This document shows, piece after piece, positions 8,046-16,542 of a stretch of DNA of 64,000 nt. Source of the stretch: Gordonia heveisoli. GTDB taxonomy: Bacteria; Actinomycetota; Actinomycetes; Mycobacteriales; Mycobacteriaceae. The notes beneath the pieces were generated by a model. That model saw only the letters and a program-made list of their open reading frames with translations, had not been told where the DNA came from and did no database searches. Both the position numbers and the translations under genes were made by a program. Position 1 is the first letter of the stretch. Each line of letters starts with the position of its first letter. The stretch lies in the NCBI RefSeq assembly GCF_030315745.1, contig NZ_JASXSH010000002.1, positions 300,207 to 364,206 on the forward strand, given 5' to 3'.

Positions 8046-9316
8046 CTGTTCGGCGCGTTCTCCCCGACCGCGCGCGCATATCGTCGGATCTCGGCAGGTC
8101 CGACGCCGCGATCGAGGCCGGCGACCAGCACCGCGCAACCCACCGCGGAAAGCACTGCACTGGCGGCAAACAGCGCGCCGAAGCCGAACAGGTCGCCGAC
8201 GATGCCGCCGACCACCCCGGCGACTCCCTGTACGATCACCACAGCGCAGGCCGCCAGGGTGTAGTCGCTGCCCGCATGATCGGCCTGCGTCGCATCCATC
8301 ATCAGCGTGAACACCGCAACCGTCGCCGCACCACCGAGGATGTGCTCGGCCAGGCTGGCGACGACGATCAGCCCGAATCCCCCGGCGCCTGCCGCACATA
8401 CGACGTACAGCCCGAGGCTCAGGGTCTGCGCGATGCCGCCGTACAGCAGCGCGTTGCGTCGCCCGAACCGGTAGGCCAGCCAGCCGCCGATGGCGGCGCC
8501 GCCCAGCGCCCCCACCGAGGACAGCGCGCCCTTGACGAGCGCGATCTGTCCGTCGGTCAGTCCGGCGTCGACCATGAACGAGCCCACATGCGCCGACCCC
8601 ATCGAGTCACCGAACTTGAATGCACCGATGATCAGGATGAAGGCGACCATGCCAGGCCGACGCAACCGGCGCAGCCATTCGCTCGCGGTCTCGCGCACCG
8701 AACCGTCACCCCGGTCGCGTCGCGCACCGCGGATCGACGTGCCCGCGCGCATCCACCAGACCGGCACGGTGGCGAGAAGCATCAGTGCCGCCATCGCGAC
8801 GAACATCGCACGCCACCCGGCGAGCGACAGCAGCCATAGCAGCCCGCCGCCGCCGACGATCATCCCGATTCGGTAGGCGCCCACCTGAATCCCGTTACCG
8901 ACGCCGCGCTGCGACGGAGCGAGCAGTTGGACAGCCAGTCCGTCGGTCGCGACATCCTGCGTCGCCGAGAGCAGGTTGACGACGGCGATGCCGATGAACA
9001 ACCAGGTCAGCGTCGACGACAGATTCAGGCAGGCCAGCCCGAGCGCCACGGCAGCGGAGCCGAACTGCATCCACAGCAGCCACTGCCTGCGTGTTCCGTA
9101 GCGGTCGACGAAGGGCGCCCAGATGAATTTCAGTGCCCATGGCGCGAAGAGCACGCCGGTCGCACTGATCTCGGTCAACCCGAAACCGGAGCGTCGCAGG
9201 ATGACCGGCACGGCCTGGGTGAAGAAGCCGAAGGGAAGCCCTTGCGCGAAATACAGGGCGGACAGCACCACCACGGTCCCGGCGGCGATCGGCGCCGTCC
9301 GGTTCGCGAAGTTCAT
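8042..9316 (-). CDS. AmpG-like MFS permease
   Basis: 424 residues with about twelve membrane segments. The start LYFAQGLPFGFFTQAVPVIL and the loop FAPWALKFIWAPFVDRYGTRRQWLL are characteristic of the AmpG/acetyl-CoA transporter branch of MFS, which in Gram-negatives imports anhydromuropeptides. The function in an actinobacterium is not established; muropeptide or acyl-CoA-like uptake are possibilities. ATG at 9316 was chosen because the hydrophobic segment starts about 10 residues later; the upstream extension is Arg/Pro-rich shadow sequence. Confidence 0.78.
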   Translation of the reverse strand: MNFANRTAPIAAGTVVVLSALYFAQGLPFGFFTQAVPVILRRSGFGLTEISATGVLFAPWALKFIWAPFVDRYGTRRQWLLWMQFGSAAVALGLACLNLSSTLTWLFIGIAVVNLLSATQDVATDGLAVQLLAPSQRGVGNGIQVGAYRIGMIVGGGGLLWLLSLAGWRAMFVAMAALMLLATVPVWWMRAGTSIRGARRDRGDGSVRETASEWLRRLRRPGMVAFILIIGAFKFGDSMGSAHVGSFMVDAGLTDGQIALVKGALSSVGALGGAAIGGWLAYRFGRRNALLYGGIAQTLSLGLYVVCAAGAGGFGLIVVASLAEHILGGAATVAVFTLMMDATQADHAGSDYTLAACAVVIVQGVAGVVGGIVGDLFGFGALFAASAVLSAVGCAVLVAGLDRGVGPAEIRRYARAVGENAPNS

Positions 9317-9386
9317 GCGGCCATCGTCGCAGATGGGCGTGTCGGGGTGCGTCGGCACCCGCGCGCTGTCGAGTCCACCGCGGCGG

Positions 9387-9887
9387 TCAGGCCACCGCGT
9401 CGACCAGCACCGCCGCGATGGCCTCCAGTCCGGACTGATCGGCGTCACCGAATCTGTCCGGGACGGGGCTGTCGAGGTCGAAGACGCCGATCAACTCGCC
9501 ATCCCGCACCAGCGGTACCACCAGTTCCGAGCGGGATTCGGAGTCACAGGCGATGTGGTCGGGTACGGCATGGACGTCGGGTACACGCTGCGTGGACCGG
9601 GTCCGCGCTGCCGCACCGCAGACGCCGCGATCGAGCGGAATCCGCACGCACGCCGGCTTGCCCTGGAACGGTCCGACGACCAGTTCGGTCCCGTCGTACA
9701 GGTAGAAGCCAACCCAGTTCAGCCGCGGTAGCGCGTGGTACACGAGCGACGAGAGGTTCGCCGCGTTGGCGATCAGATCGGATTCTCCCGCAACCAGGGC
9801 CCGCGCCGACTCGATCAGCGCCGCATACCCCTCGTCGGCCCGCTCGGACCAGTCGACGCCGGCCACGTCCCGGATGTCGAAGCTCAT
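9387..9887 (-). CDS. msrC: Free methionine-(R)-sulfoxide reductase (GAF domain)
   Basis: 166 residues, a single GAF domain. It reduces free Met-R-sulfoxide to methionine in the cytosol as part of oxidant defence. Cys80, Cys90 and Cys114 fall in KPACVRI, GVCGAAA and HIACDSESRSE with the same spacing as the three redox cysteines (84, 94, 118) of E. coli fRMsr. The ATG at 9887 gives the normal family length. The gene is monocistronic by appearance, downstream of a GNAT gene on the same strand. Confidence 0.9.
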   Translation of the reverse strand: MSFDIRDVAGVDWSERADEGYAALIESARALVAGESDLIANAANLSSLVYHALPRLNWVGFYLYDGTELVVGPFQGKPACVRIPLDRGVCGAAARTRSTQRVPDVHAVPDHIACDSESRSELVVPLVRDGELIGVFDLDSPVPDRFGDADQSGLEAIAAVLVDAVA

Positions 9888-9984
9888 CGGTCCAGTATGC
9901 CGATACGCCACCGGAGATCCGGTGCCGCTACCGGTTTGCGCGCATACCGAACGAAAGGCCCGTCGACCGAACGGGAGCGCCGAA

Positions 9985-10467
9985 TCAGTCGGCCGGGATG
10001 CGGGGCCGAGTGAGGAACACCAGATCGTAGGGGCCGATGGACTCGCGCCTGCATTCGGCGAAGCCGAGCCTGCGATAGAGCCGAATGTTCGCCGCACTCT
10101 TCGACCCGGTGAACAACTCGATCCGGTCGACGTCATCGTCGGCCACCGTATCGACGATGCGCAACAACGACGAGCCGAGGCTACCGCCCTGCCGGTCCGG
10201 CACCACCGTTACCCGTCCTACCTCGGCGACGTTGCGGCGCGCACGAATTCGCATGGCGGCTACCAGTCTGCCGCCGTCGCGGATACCCCATGCGGTCACC
10301 GACTCCTCGGACAGCTCCGCCTCCAGCTCGGCCATCGTCTGGGTGAGGGCCGGCAGATCGAGATCGTCGTGCAGCCGCGCCTCGCTGACGTATGCGGCCC
10401 GCTGAAGCGTCAGCATCTCCCCGGCGTCGGCGACGCCCAACCGTCGGATATCCACCTGTCCCCCCAT
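9985..10467 (-). CDS. GNAT-family N-acetyltransferase
   Basis: 160 residues. VGRVTVVPDRQGGSLGSSLL is the acetyl-CoA pyrophosphate-binding loop (motif A, R/Q-x-x-G-x-G/A) and IELFTGSKSAANIRLYRRLGF the C-terminal motif B of GNAT enzymes. The substrate is unknown. ATG at 10467 was chosen; sequence upstream of it in frame is typical out-of-frame translation. Confidence 0.85.
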   Translation of the reverse strand: MGGQVDIRRLGVADAGEMLTLQRAAYVSEARLHDDLDLPALTQTMAELEAELSEESVTAWGIRDGGRLVAAMRIRARRNVAEVGRVTVVPDRQGGSLGSSLLRIVDTVADDDVDRIELFTGSKSAANIRLYRRLGFAECRRESIGPYDLVFLTRPRIPAD

Positions 10468-10547
10468 TCGACTTTCCGAACAGCAGGCTAGCGCCACAGC
10501 TGTCCCCGACGCGAGCAGATTTGCGCCGTCGTCGGCGGCCGCGACCG

Positions 10548-11105
10548 CTATCCGATACCTGCGCCGACGACCTCGGTCAGCGCGGCGATCGCCGATTCGT
10601 CGCCGGTGATGGCGACGGTCTCCCCTCGCGTCCACGCCCACCGGGCGAGGTCGTCGACCTCCGCGGTCACCGTCGCGGCCGGCGTCCCGGTGGACGCCCG
10701 CACCGCCCGTGGAAACCGCTCGCCATCGGAATCCTTGGCCCAGGAACCACATTCGACGAGCCACCGTCGATCGACGTCGGCGGCGACGAACTCCACGACC
10801 GCTTCGGCACGGTAGCTCGCGTCGCCGGGCAACCATCCCCACATGACGTCCACGGCATGATCGACGACACCTTCGGCGACACCAGACTCCAATGCGGATA
10901 CTCCGACACCGGCGGGCAGTTCGGCCGCATCGATGATGCGTCGACGCACGATCTCGCCCCAGAACAGATGCACATTCACCAAGTGCCACAAGAGATCAGC
11001 CGGTGTCCAGTCCGGACACGTCGGACACCGCGTCCCGGGATCGGCCCGCGCACACGCATCGGCGAGACGTTGCGATTCCACCGCGATCACGGCTGCCCGG
11101 TCCAT
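10548..11105 (-). CDS. Mycothiol-dependent maleylpyruvate isomerase-like protein (DinB fold)
   Basis: 185 residues. The N-terminal CPDWTPADLLWHLVNVHLFWGEIV matches the metal-binding helix region of the MDMPI/TIGR03083 family, a DinB-like four-helix bundle that uses mycothiol as thiol cofactor. Members serve as isomerases, detoxifying transferases or anti-sigma-like proteins; the exact role cannot be read here. A CPxC-like CPTCPDW cluster precedes the helix. Confidence 0.78.
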   Translation of the reverse strand: MDRAAVIAVESQRLADACARADPGTRCPTCPDWTPADLLWHLVNVHLFWGEIVRRRIIDAAELPAGVGVSALESGVAEGVVDHAVDVMWGWLPGDASYRAEAVVEFVAADVDRRWLVECGSWAKDSDGERFPRAVRASTGTPAATVTAEVDDLARWAWTRGETVAITGDESAIAALTEVVGAGIG

Positions 11106-11154
11106 ACCCGCGATCGTCGCACGTTATCCGTGGTGACCTGGGTAAAATCCGCTG

Positions 11155-11622
11155 ATGGACGACTCCGCGATCCCGCAACTACAGAAGATGCGATTCCAGA
11201 CCGCAGCGAACCGCCTCGTCCGCACCCTCCTGGCGACTCCCGGCGTCAGCCGCGGCATCGGCCGGCGGCTGGTCACCCTCTATTTTCCCGGCGCGCGCAC
11301 CGGGCGTGCGTACACCGTGCCGGTCGCCTACGTCGACCACGACGGTCGACTACTCATCAGCACCGGCTTCGCCTGGGGCAAGAATCTGCGGCCCGGGGTC
11401 CCGATCGAGGTCCGACTGCTGGGGACGCGCCGTCCGGCCGATGTCGAGGTCTTCACCGACGAGGCCACCGTGATCGCCCATCTGACCGAGATCTGCCGGA
11501 AGAATCCACGGTTCGCCGAGTTCGGTCACATCCGGACCGATGAGGCCGGCAACCCCGAACCGGACGACCTGCACGCGATGTGGCAGGCCGGGGCCCGTAC
11601 ATTTCTGGTCGCACCGCGATGA
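11155..11622 (+). CDS. DUF385 / F420 (deazaflavin)-dependent nitroreductase-family protein
   Basis: 155 residues with the split beta-barrel fold of the Ddn family: LVTLYFPGARTGRAYTVPVAYV and FVPxG-like segment, then WGKNLRPGVPIEVRL and the C-terminal RTFLVAP strand. Family members in mycobacteria use F420H2 to reduce quinones or nitro compounds and often associate with the membrane. The next gene starts inside its stop codon (ATGA), indicating a two-gene operon with a lipid kinase. Confidence 0.8.
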   Translation: MDDSAIPQLQKMRFQTAANRLVRTLLATPGVSRGIGRRLVTLYFPGARTGRAYTVPVAYVDHDGRLLISTGFAWGKNLRPGVPIEVRLLGTRRPADVEVFTDEATVIAHLTEICRKNPRFAEFGHIRTDEAGNPEPDDLHAMWQAGARTFLVAPR

Positions 11623-12944
11623 ACAGGATTCTCGCGGTAGTGGCCCTGATCAGCGCTGCCGCCTGCGTGGCCATCGTGCTCATCTTCACCATTCGCAATG
11701 GAGTCGACGTGGCGTTCGGCCTGTTGGGCATCGCGGTCGCCGGCGCGGGCGCATGGTGGGTGGTGACCGAACGCCGTCTCCGTCGTGCCGGTGGCGTGCT
11801 GATCCTGTTCGCCGGACTCGCGATCACCATCTCCGCGCTGGCCGACGCCGTCTCCGGTCCCGGCGCCCTGATCCTCCGGGTGGCCGTCGCGGTCATCCCC
11901 TTCGCACTCGCCACGGCGTGCGCACGGCAGGCGCTGGTCCCCGAGTTGCATGCGCTGGACCAGCGGCGCGCCGCTCACATCCCCCGCCGGCCGGTCCTGA
12001 TCTGCAATCCGAAGTCCGGCGACGGCAAGGTGGAACGCTTCGATCTGGTCGGCGCCGCACGCGAGATCGGCGTCGAGACGATCGTCCTCGGCCCCGACGA
12101 CGACCTGGCCCAGTTGGCCCGTGACGCCATCGAGCGCGGGGCGGACTGTCTCGGTATGGCCGGCGGCGACGGCTCCCAGGCACTCGTCGCCTCGATCGCG
12201 ATCGACCACGACATACCCTTTGTATGCGTGACCGCGGGCACCCGCAATCATTTCGCCCTGGACCTCGGCCTCGATCGCGACGATCCGCGAAAGACGTTGA
12301 GCGCCTTCACCGACGGCATCGAACATCGCGTCGACTATGCGACCGCCAACGGCCGGCTCTTCGTGAACAACACCTCACTCGGGGTGTACGCCGAGATCGT
12401 GCAGAAGGACTCCTATCGCGGCGACAAGACCAAGACCTTCGCCGACGAACTACCCAATCTCCTCGGACGGGAGGCCAGTTCCTTCGACATCCAGTTCACC
12501 GACCCGGACGGCCGCGAGATCGACGGCGCCTACCTCGTCCTGGTGTCGAACAACCCATACACCACCACCGCCTCGCTGGAAGCGGTCGACCGCCCGTCGC
12601 TGGAGACCGGCCGACTGGGTGTCGTCGCGGTCTCCGCTTCCACGGCCGCCGAGGCGGCCGCACTGATGGCGCGCTCGGCCGTCGGGCTCCGGCGCACCAG
12701 CCCGTACTGGCATGAGTTCACCGCAACCGAATTCCAGGTCCGGGCCCGCAGCGGTCGCGTCGCAGCCGGCGTGGACGGCGAGGCGTTGGACTTCGACACC
12801 CCACTGGACTTTCGTATCCATCCCGGAGGCCTGCGCATTCTCGTCCCCGCAGGCACCGGTCTCGTGCGAGCCCGGCGCCGCGCTCGCGGCATCCCGGTCA
12901 GCGCGCTGGTCGACGTGGCGCGCGGTCGGCCGATGCCGGTCTAG
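11619..12944 (+). CDS. Membrane-anchored diacylglycerol/lipid kinase family protein
   Basis: 441 residues. About four hydrophobic segments fill the first 110 residues, followed by a DAGK catalytic domain with RPVLICNPKSGDGK (nucleotide loop), GMAGGDGSQ (the GGDGS hallmark) and VCVTAGTRNHFALDLGL. The second half is the usual beta-sandwich. It probably phosphorylates diacylglycerol, sphingoid base or a related lipid at the inner membrane face. The fused N-terminal membrane domain is larger than in YegS/DgkB-type enzymes. Confidence 0.85.
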   Translation: MNRILAVVALISAAACVAIVLIFTIRNGVDVAFGLLGIAVAGAGAWWVVTERRLRRAGGVLILFAGLAITISALADAVSGPGALILRVAVAVIPFALATACARQALVPELHALDQRRAAHIPRRPVLICNPKSGDGKVERFDLVGAAREIGVETIVLGPDDDLAQLARDAIERGADCLGMAGGDGSQALVASIAIDHDIPFVCVTAGTRNHFALDLGLDRDDPRKTLSAFTDGIEHRVDYATANGRLFVNNTSLGVYAEIVQKDSYRGDKTKTFADELPNLLGREASSFDIQFTDPDGREIDGAYLVLVSNNPYTTTASLEAVDRPSLETGRLGVVAVSASTAAEAAALMARSAVGLRRTSPYWHEFTATEFQVRARSGRVAAGVDGEALDFDTPLDFRIHPGGLRILVPAGTGLVRARRRARGIPVSALVDVARGRPMPV

Positions 12945-13032
12945 CACTCCCAGCTCACCCGCGCCGCCCCAGCCCGACTCATCTCCCAGGGGCATTCCGC
13001 CATCGTGGTCTTTACATACAGACTGATTTGTA

Positions 13033-13074
13033 TAGACATCAGACGTACTTGGGTATATTGTCCAGTGATGTACG
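13033..13074 (+). promoter_or_regulatory. Candidate alkB promoter with inverted repeat
   Basis: TAGACA at 13033-13038 and TATATT at 13054-13059 could be -35 and -10 elements, though the 15-nt spacing is short. A CGTAC/GTACG inverted repeat (13044-13048 and 13070-13074) brackets the -10 and could be the site of the operon's TetR regulator. This is one of the few AT-rich patches in this part of the window. Confidence 0.35.
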
Positions 13075-13102
13075 GCACATCAAGCTCTGCCCAGGAGGTC
13101 CC

Positions 13103-14347
13103 ATGAGCACCCCGATGCACTCACGCTCGGCCGTTCCGGCCGCGGAGTGGCGTGACCGCAAACGACATCTGTGGCTACTTGGCCTCATTCCGCCGACCGC
13201 GATCTTCATCGCCACCGGATTCGTCGCCGCCATGAACGCCATCGGCCATGGGCTGCAACACATCTCTCCGGTGTGGTGGTGGATCGGCCCGCTACTGCTG
13301 TTCGTCATCCTGCCCGCGCTGGACGTCTTCTTCGGCCCCGACGGCGACAACCCGCCCGAGGAGCTGATGGAACAGCTGGAGAACGACAAGTACTACCGCT
13401 ATTGCATCTACGCCTTCATCCCGTTCCAGTTCGCCAGCCTCATCTATGCCTGCTACCTGTGGACGACCGACGACCTCTCCTGGCTGGGTGTCGACGGCGG
13501 GTTGAGCGTCGTGTCGAAGATCGGCGTGGCACTGTCGATCGCGGTGATGGGTGGTATCGGCATCAACACGGCACACGAACTCGGTCACAAGAAGGACGAG
13601 TTGGAGCGCTGGTTGTCGAAGGTGACACTGGCACAGACCTTCTACGGCCACTTCTACATCGAGCACAACCGCGGCCATCACGTCCGGGTGGCCACACCCG
13701 AGGATCCTGCGACCTCCCGGTTCGGCGAGTCCTTCTGGCGCTTTCTGCCCCGAAGTGTGTGGGGCAGCCTGACCTCGTCGATCGAGTTGGAGCGCAAACG
13801 CCTTGAGCGGTCGGATAAGTCGTTCTGGCATCCGAGCAACGACGTGCTCAACGCGTGGGCGATGTCGATCGTGCTGTGGGGGGCGTTGACCGCGATCTTC
13901 GGCTGGGAGATCCTGCCCTACCTGCTGATTCAGGCCGTCTACGGCTTCTCCCTCCTGGAGACCGTGAACTACCTCGAACACTATGGGCTGCTACGGCAGA
14001 AGACCGCCAGTGGCCGATACGAACGCTGCACCCCACAACACAGTTGGAACTCCGATCACATCTGCACCAACATCTTCCTGTACCACCTGCAACGCCATAG
14101 CGATCACCACGCGAATCCCACGCGTCGCTATCAGACCCTGCGCAGCTTCGACGGCGCACCCAATCTGCCATCGGGTTACGCCAGCATGATCACGCTCGCC
14201 TACTTCCCGCCGCTGTGGCGCAAGGTGATGGACCAGCGAGTGCTCGATCACTATGACGGCGACATCACCCAGGTGAATATCGCCCCGACCAAACGGGACC
14301 GGATACTGAGCCGTCACGGTGTCTCCCCCGCCGCCGACAACGTCTAG
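13103..14347 (+). CDS. alkB: Alkane 1-monooxygenase
   Basis: 414 residues. An integral-membrane non-heme diiron enzyme that hydroxylates the terminal carbon of n-alkanes. The diagnostic histidine boxes are HELGHKK (158-164), EHNRGHH (187-193) and LQRHSDHHA (329-337), plus the AlkB-specific NYLEHYG (289-295). Six or so hydrophobic segments surround them. AGGAGG lies 3-4 nt before the ATG at 13103, rather close; a second ATG at 13115 is the alternative. It heads a tight operon with its electron-transfer chain. Confidence 0.96.
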   Translation: MSTPMHSRSAVPAAEWRDRKRHLWLLGLIPPTAIFIATGFVAAMNAIGHGLQHISPVWWWIGPLLLFVILPALDVFFGPDGDNPPEELMEQLENDKYYRYCIYAFIPFQFASLIYACYLWTTDDLSWLGVDGGLSVVSKIGVALSIAVMGGIGINTAHELGHKKDELERWLSKVTLAQTFYGHFYIEHNRGHHVRVATPEDPATSRFGESFWRFLPRSVWGSLTSSIELERKRLERSDKSFWHPSNDVLNAWAMSIVLWGALTAIFGWEILPYLLIQAVYGFSLLETVNYLEHYGLLRQKTASGRYERCTPQHSWNSDHICTNIFLYHLQRHSDHHANPTRRYQTLRSFDGAPNLPSGYASMITLAYFPPLWRKVMDQRVLDHYDGDITQVNIAPTKRDRILSRHGVSPAADNV

Positions 14348-14355
14348 GAGCCAGC

Positions 14356-14523
14356 ATGTCCGACTACCGTTGCCCGGTCTGCGATTACGTCTACAACGAG
14401 ACCGCGGGCGCACCACGTGAGGGTTTTCCGCCCGGCACGCCCTGGGCGGAGATCCCCGACGACTGGCCCTGCCCCGACTGCGGCGTACGCGAGAAGATCG
14501 ACTTCGAAGGAGTTCCGTCATGA
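14356..14523 (+). CDS. rubA1: Rubredoxin, AlkG1 type
   Basis: 55 residues, too short for most ORF callers. [10 protein letters not shown] and [13 protein letters not shown] give the two Cys-x2-Cys iron ligands. The Arg just after the second CxxCG is the insertion that marks AlkG1-type rubredoxins, which in characterised systems do not support AlkB turnover themselves. It starts 8 nt after alkB and its stop overlaps the next rubredoxin start. Confidence 0.92.
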   Translation: MSDYRCPVCDYVYNETAGAPREGFPPGTPWAEIPDDWPCPDCGVREKIDFEGVPS

Positions 14524-14699
14524 ACTACAAACTGTTCCGTTGCGTCCAATGCGGATTCGAATACGACGAGGCCCTCGGCTGGCCCGAGGACGGCATCGAA
14601 CCCGGCACCCGCTGGGCAGACATCCCCGATGACTGGAGCTGCCCCGACTGTGGTGCTGCCAAAGCAGATTTCGAGATGGTCGAGGTCGCCCGGCCATGA
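14520..14699 (+). CDS. rubA2: Rubredoxin, AlkG2 type (electron donor to AlkB)
   Basis: 59 residues. [10 protein letters not shown] and [12 protein letters not shown] supply the Fe-S4 cysteines, with no Arg insertion after the second pair, as in AlkG2-type rubredoxins that pass electrons to AlkB. ATG at 14520 overlaps the stop of the first rubredoxin; AAGGAG lies about 6 nt upstream inside that gene. Its stop overlaps the reductase start. Confidence 0.92.
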   Translation: MNYKLFRCVQCGFEYDEALGWPEDGIEPGTRWADIPDDWSCPDCGAAKADFEMVEVARP

Positions 14700-15904
14700 C
14701 CTTCACCTCACCGGCCGGACGGGTCGTGGTGATCGGCACCGGCATCGCCGGGATGACGGCGGCGGAGGCGCTGCGCACCAGTGGATTCACCGGACCGATC
14801 ACCCTCATCGGCGAAGAACCCGACCTGCCCTACCGCCGCACCGCACTGTCGAAGAACCTGGCTTCGGCCGATCTGTCGGCCGAAACCCTGACCTTACGTA
14901 AACGCGACTTCTGGTGGGACCGCGACATCGTCATCCGGACCGGCACCGAGATCACCGCCATCGACCCCGGTCGGCGACAGATCGTCGCCGACGGTGAGGA
15001 CATCGGGTACGACGCACTGATTCTCGCCACCGGCGGTACCCCGCTCCGGTTTCCGTGGATGTCCCCCGGGGTCGCAACCCTGCGGACCCGCGCCGACGCC
15101 GTCGCCATCGGTGCGGCCCTCCGGTCGGGACAGCCGCTGATCGTGATCGGCGGCGGATTGATCGGATCCGAACTGGCTGCCTCTGCGGCGACGGCCGGCG
15201 GCGATGTCACCGTGCTCGAAGCGCAGGACCGGCCGATGAGCCGGGTCCTACCCGCACCGGTGGCCGATCTGCTCACCGCGCAACACCGCCACCATGGGGT
15301 GAGTGTGCACACCAGGGCGGTGGTCACCTCGGCCGACGCCGACCGCGTCGACGGCGACGGGTTCGACACGGCAGCACACGGATTCGTCGTCGCCGCGCTG
15401 GGCATCACGCCGAACACCGGACTCGCCGCACGCGCCGGCATCGAGGTCGGACCCGACGGCATCCACACCGACGCACAGTTGCGCACCTCCGCGGAGCGCG
15501 TCTACGCCGCCGGCGATGTGGCCGCACCGCCGCATCCGCTGACCGGGCAGCCCCGTCATTGCGAGCAGTGGATGACCGCGGCCGAACAGGGCAAGGTCGC
15601 CGCCGCGACGATCATGCGCGATCTGGGTGCGGCCGTCGAGATACCGGCGCTGCCGATTCCGTTGGCTTGGACAGTGCAGTACGGCATCAACATCCAGATC
15701 GCGGGATGGCCGACCGCAGGCGACCGGATCGTCATCGACGGTTCCCTCACCGACCTCGACGCCGGGGTGCGGGTGTATGCAGGCGACGGGCTCATCGGCG
15801 CGGTCAGCGTCGGCCGCCCCGCCGACGGCCGACGCTACCGGGCAGAAATCGCCGACACCGTGGCCGCGGCCAGGCAAGGTGAGCCGATAAGCTTGTCGGG
15901 ATGA
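14696..15904 (+). CDS. rubB: Rubredoxin reductase (FAD, NAD(P)H-dependent)
   Basis: 402 residues. It moves electrons from NAD(P)H to rubredoxin. [13 protein letters not shown] is the FAD-binding Rossmann loop, [14 protein letters not shown] the NAD(P)H loop, and VYAAGDVAA the second FAD contact. [13 protein letters not shown] is typical of ferredoxin/rubredoxin reductases of the class. ATG at 14696 overlaps the stop of rubA2, and the next gene starts within its own stop, so the operon is fully coupled. Confidence 0.93.
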   Translation: MTFTSPAGRVVVIGTGIAGMTAAEALRTSGFTGPITLIGEEPDLPYRRTALSKNLASADLSAETLTLRKRDFWWDRDIVIRTGTEITAIDPGRRQIVADGEDIGYDALILATGGTPLRFPWMSPGVATLRTRADAVAIGAALRSGQPLIVIGGGLIGSELAASAATAGGDVTVLEAQDRPMSRVLPAPVADLLTAQHRHHGVSVHTRAVVTSADADRVDGDGFDTAAHGFVVAALGITPNTGLAARAGIEVGPDGIHTDAQLRTSAERVYAAGDVAAPPHPLTGQPRHCEQWMTAAEQGKVAAATIMRDLGAAVEIPALPIPLAWTVQYGINIQIAGWPTAGDRIVIDGSLTDLDAGVRVYAGDGLIGAVSVGRPADGRRYRAEIADTVAAARQGEPISLSG

Positions 15905-16521
15905 CCGACCGTCCGACCTACGCGCAGGCCAGCAAGGCATTGCTCCGCAATTCCCTGCTCGATGCGTTGCGCGATCTCCTCGACGATCGCGACTGGTCGG
16001 CGATCACGATGGCGCAGGTGGCGAAGGCCGCCGGGGTGAGCCGACAGACCGTCTACAACGAATTCGGTTCCCGCTACGGGCTGGCTCAGGCGTACGCCCT
16101 GCGCATCGCGGCCGATTTCACCGCCCAGGTGCATACCGCCTTCGCCGCGAATACCAACGACGTGCAGGGCGCCATGCACGATGCGTTCACGGTCTTCTTC
16201 ACCCGGAGTGCCGAGGACCCGCTGATCCGCTCACTACTGGCCGGCGAGGCGAATGCCGATCTGCTGAGGCTGATCACCACCGACGCCGCTCCCGTGATCG
16301 CCACCGCCGCCGATGCCCTGACCAAGACCCTCACCACGACCTGGGTGAGCCTGTCACCGGAATCGGCCGCACCGCTCGCGTCGGCGATCGCCCGGATGGC
16401 GATCAGCTATGTGGCGATGCCCCCGGAACCCGGCGTCGATGTGGCGGCCGACCTGGCGGGTGTGATGGCACCTGCCATCGACGCGGCCCGCGGTCTGACC
16501 CCGACCGACGTCAGCGTCTGA
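15901..16521 (+). CDS. alkU: TetR-family regulator of the alkane hydroxylase operon (AlkU type)
   Basis: 206 residues. The HTH reads TMAQVAKAAGVSRQTVYNEFGSRYGLAQAY. A tetR gene directly after rubredoxin reductase is a fixed feature of alkB operons in Rhodococcus and Gordonia (alkU1/alkU2), and the GATG overlap at 15901 shows it is part of the same transcript. It probably represses the operon and is relieved by alkanes or alkane-derived fatty acyl compounds; that is inference. Confidence 0.85.
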   Translation: MTDRPTYAQASKALLRNSLLDALRDLLDDRDWSAITMAQVAKAAGVSRQTVYNEFGSRYGLAQAYALRIAADFTAQVHTAFAANTNDVQGAMHDAFTVFFTRSAEDPLIRSLLAGEANADLLRLITTDAAPVIATAADALTKTLTTTWVSLSPESAAPLASAIARMAISYVAMPPEPGVDVAADLAGVMAPAIDAARGLTPTDVSV

Positions 16522-16542
16522 GCCGCACGTCCCACCCGAACC

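Noticed and set aside
8927..10030. 367-residue plus-strand frame opposite the AmpG-like and msrC genes
   Set aside because: Shadow of two well-supported minus-strand genes.
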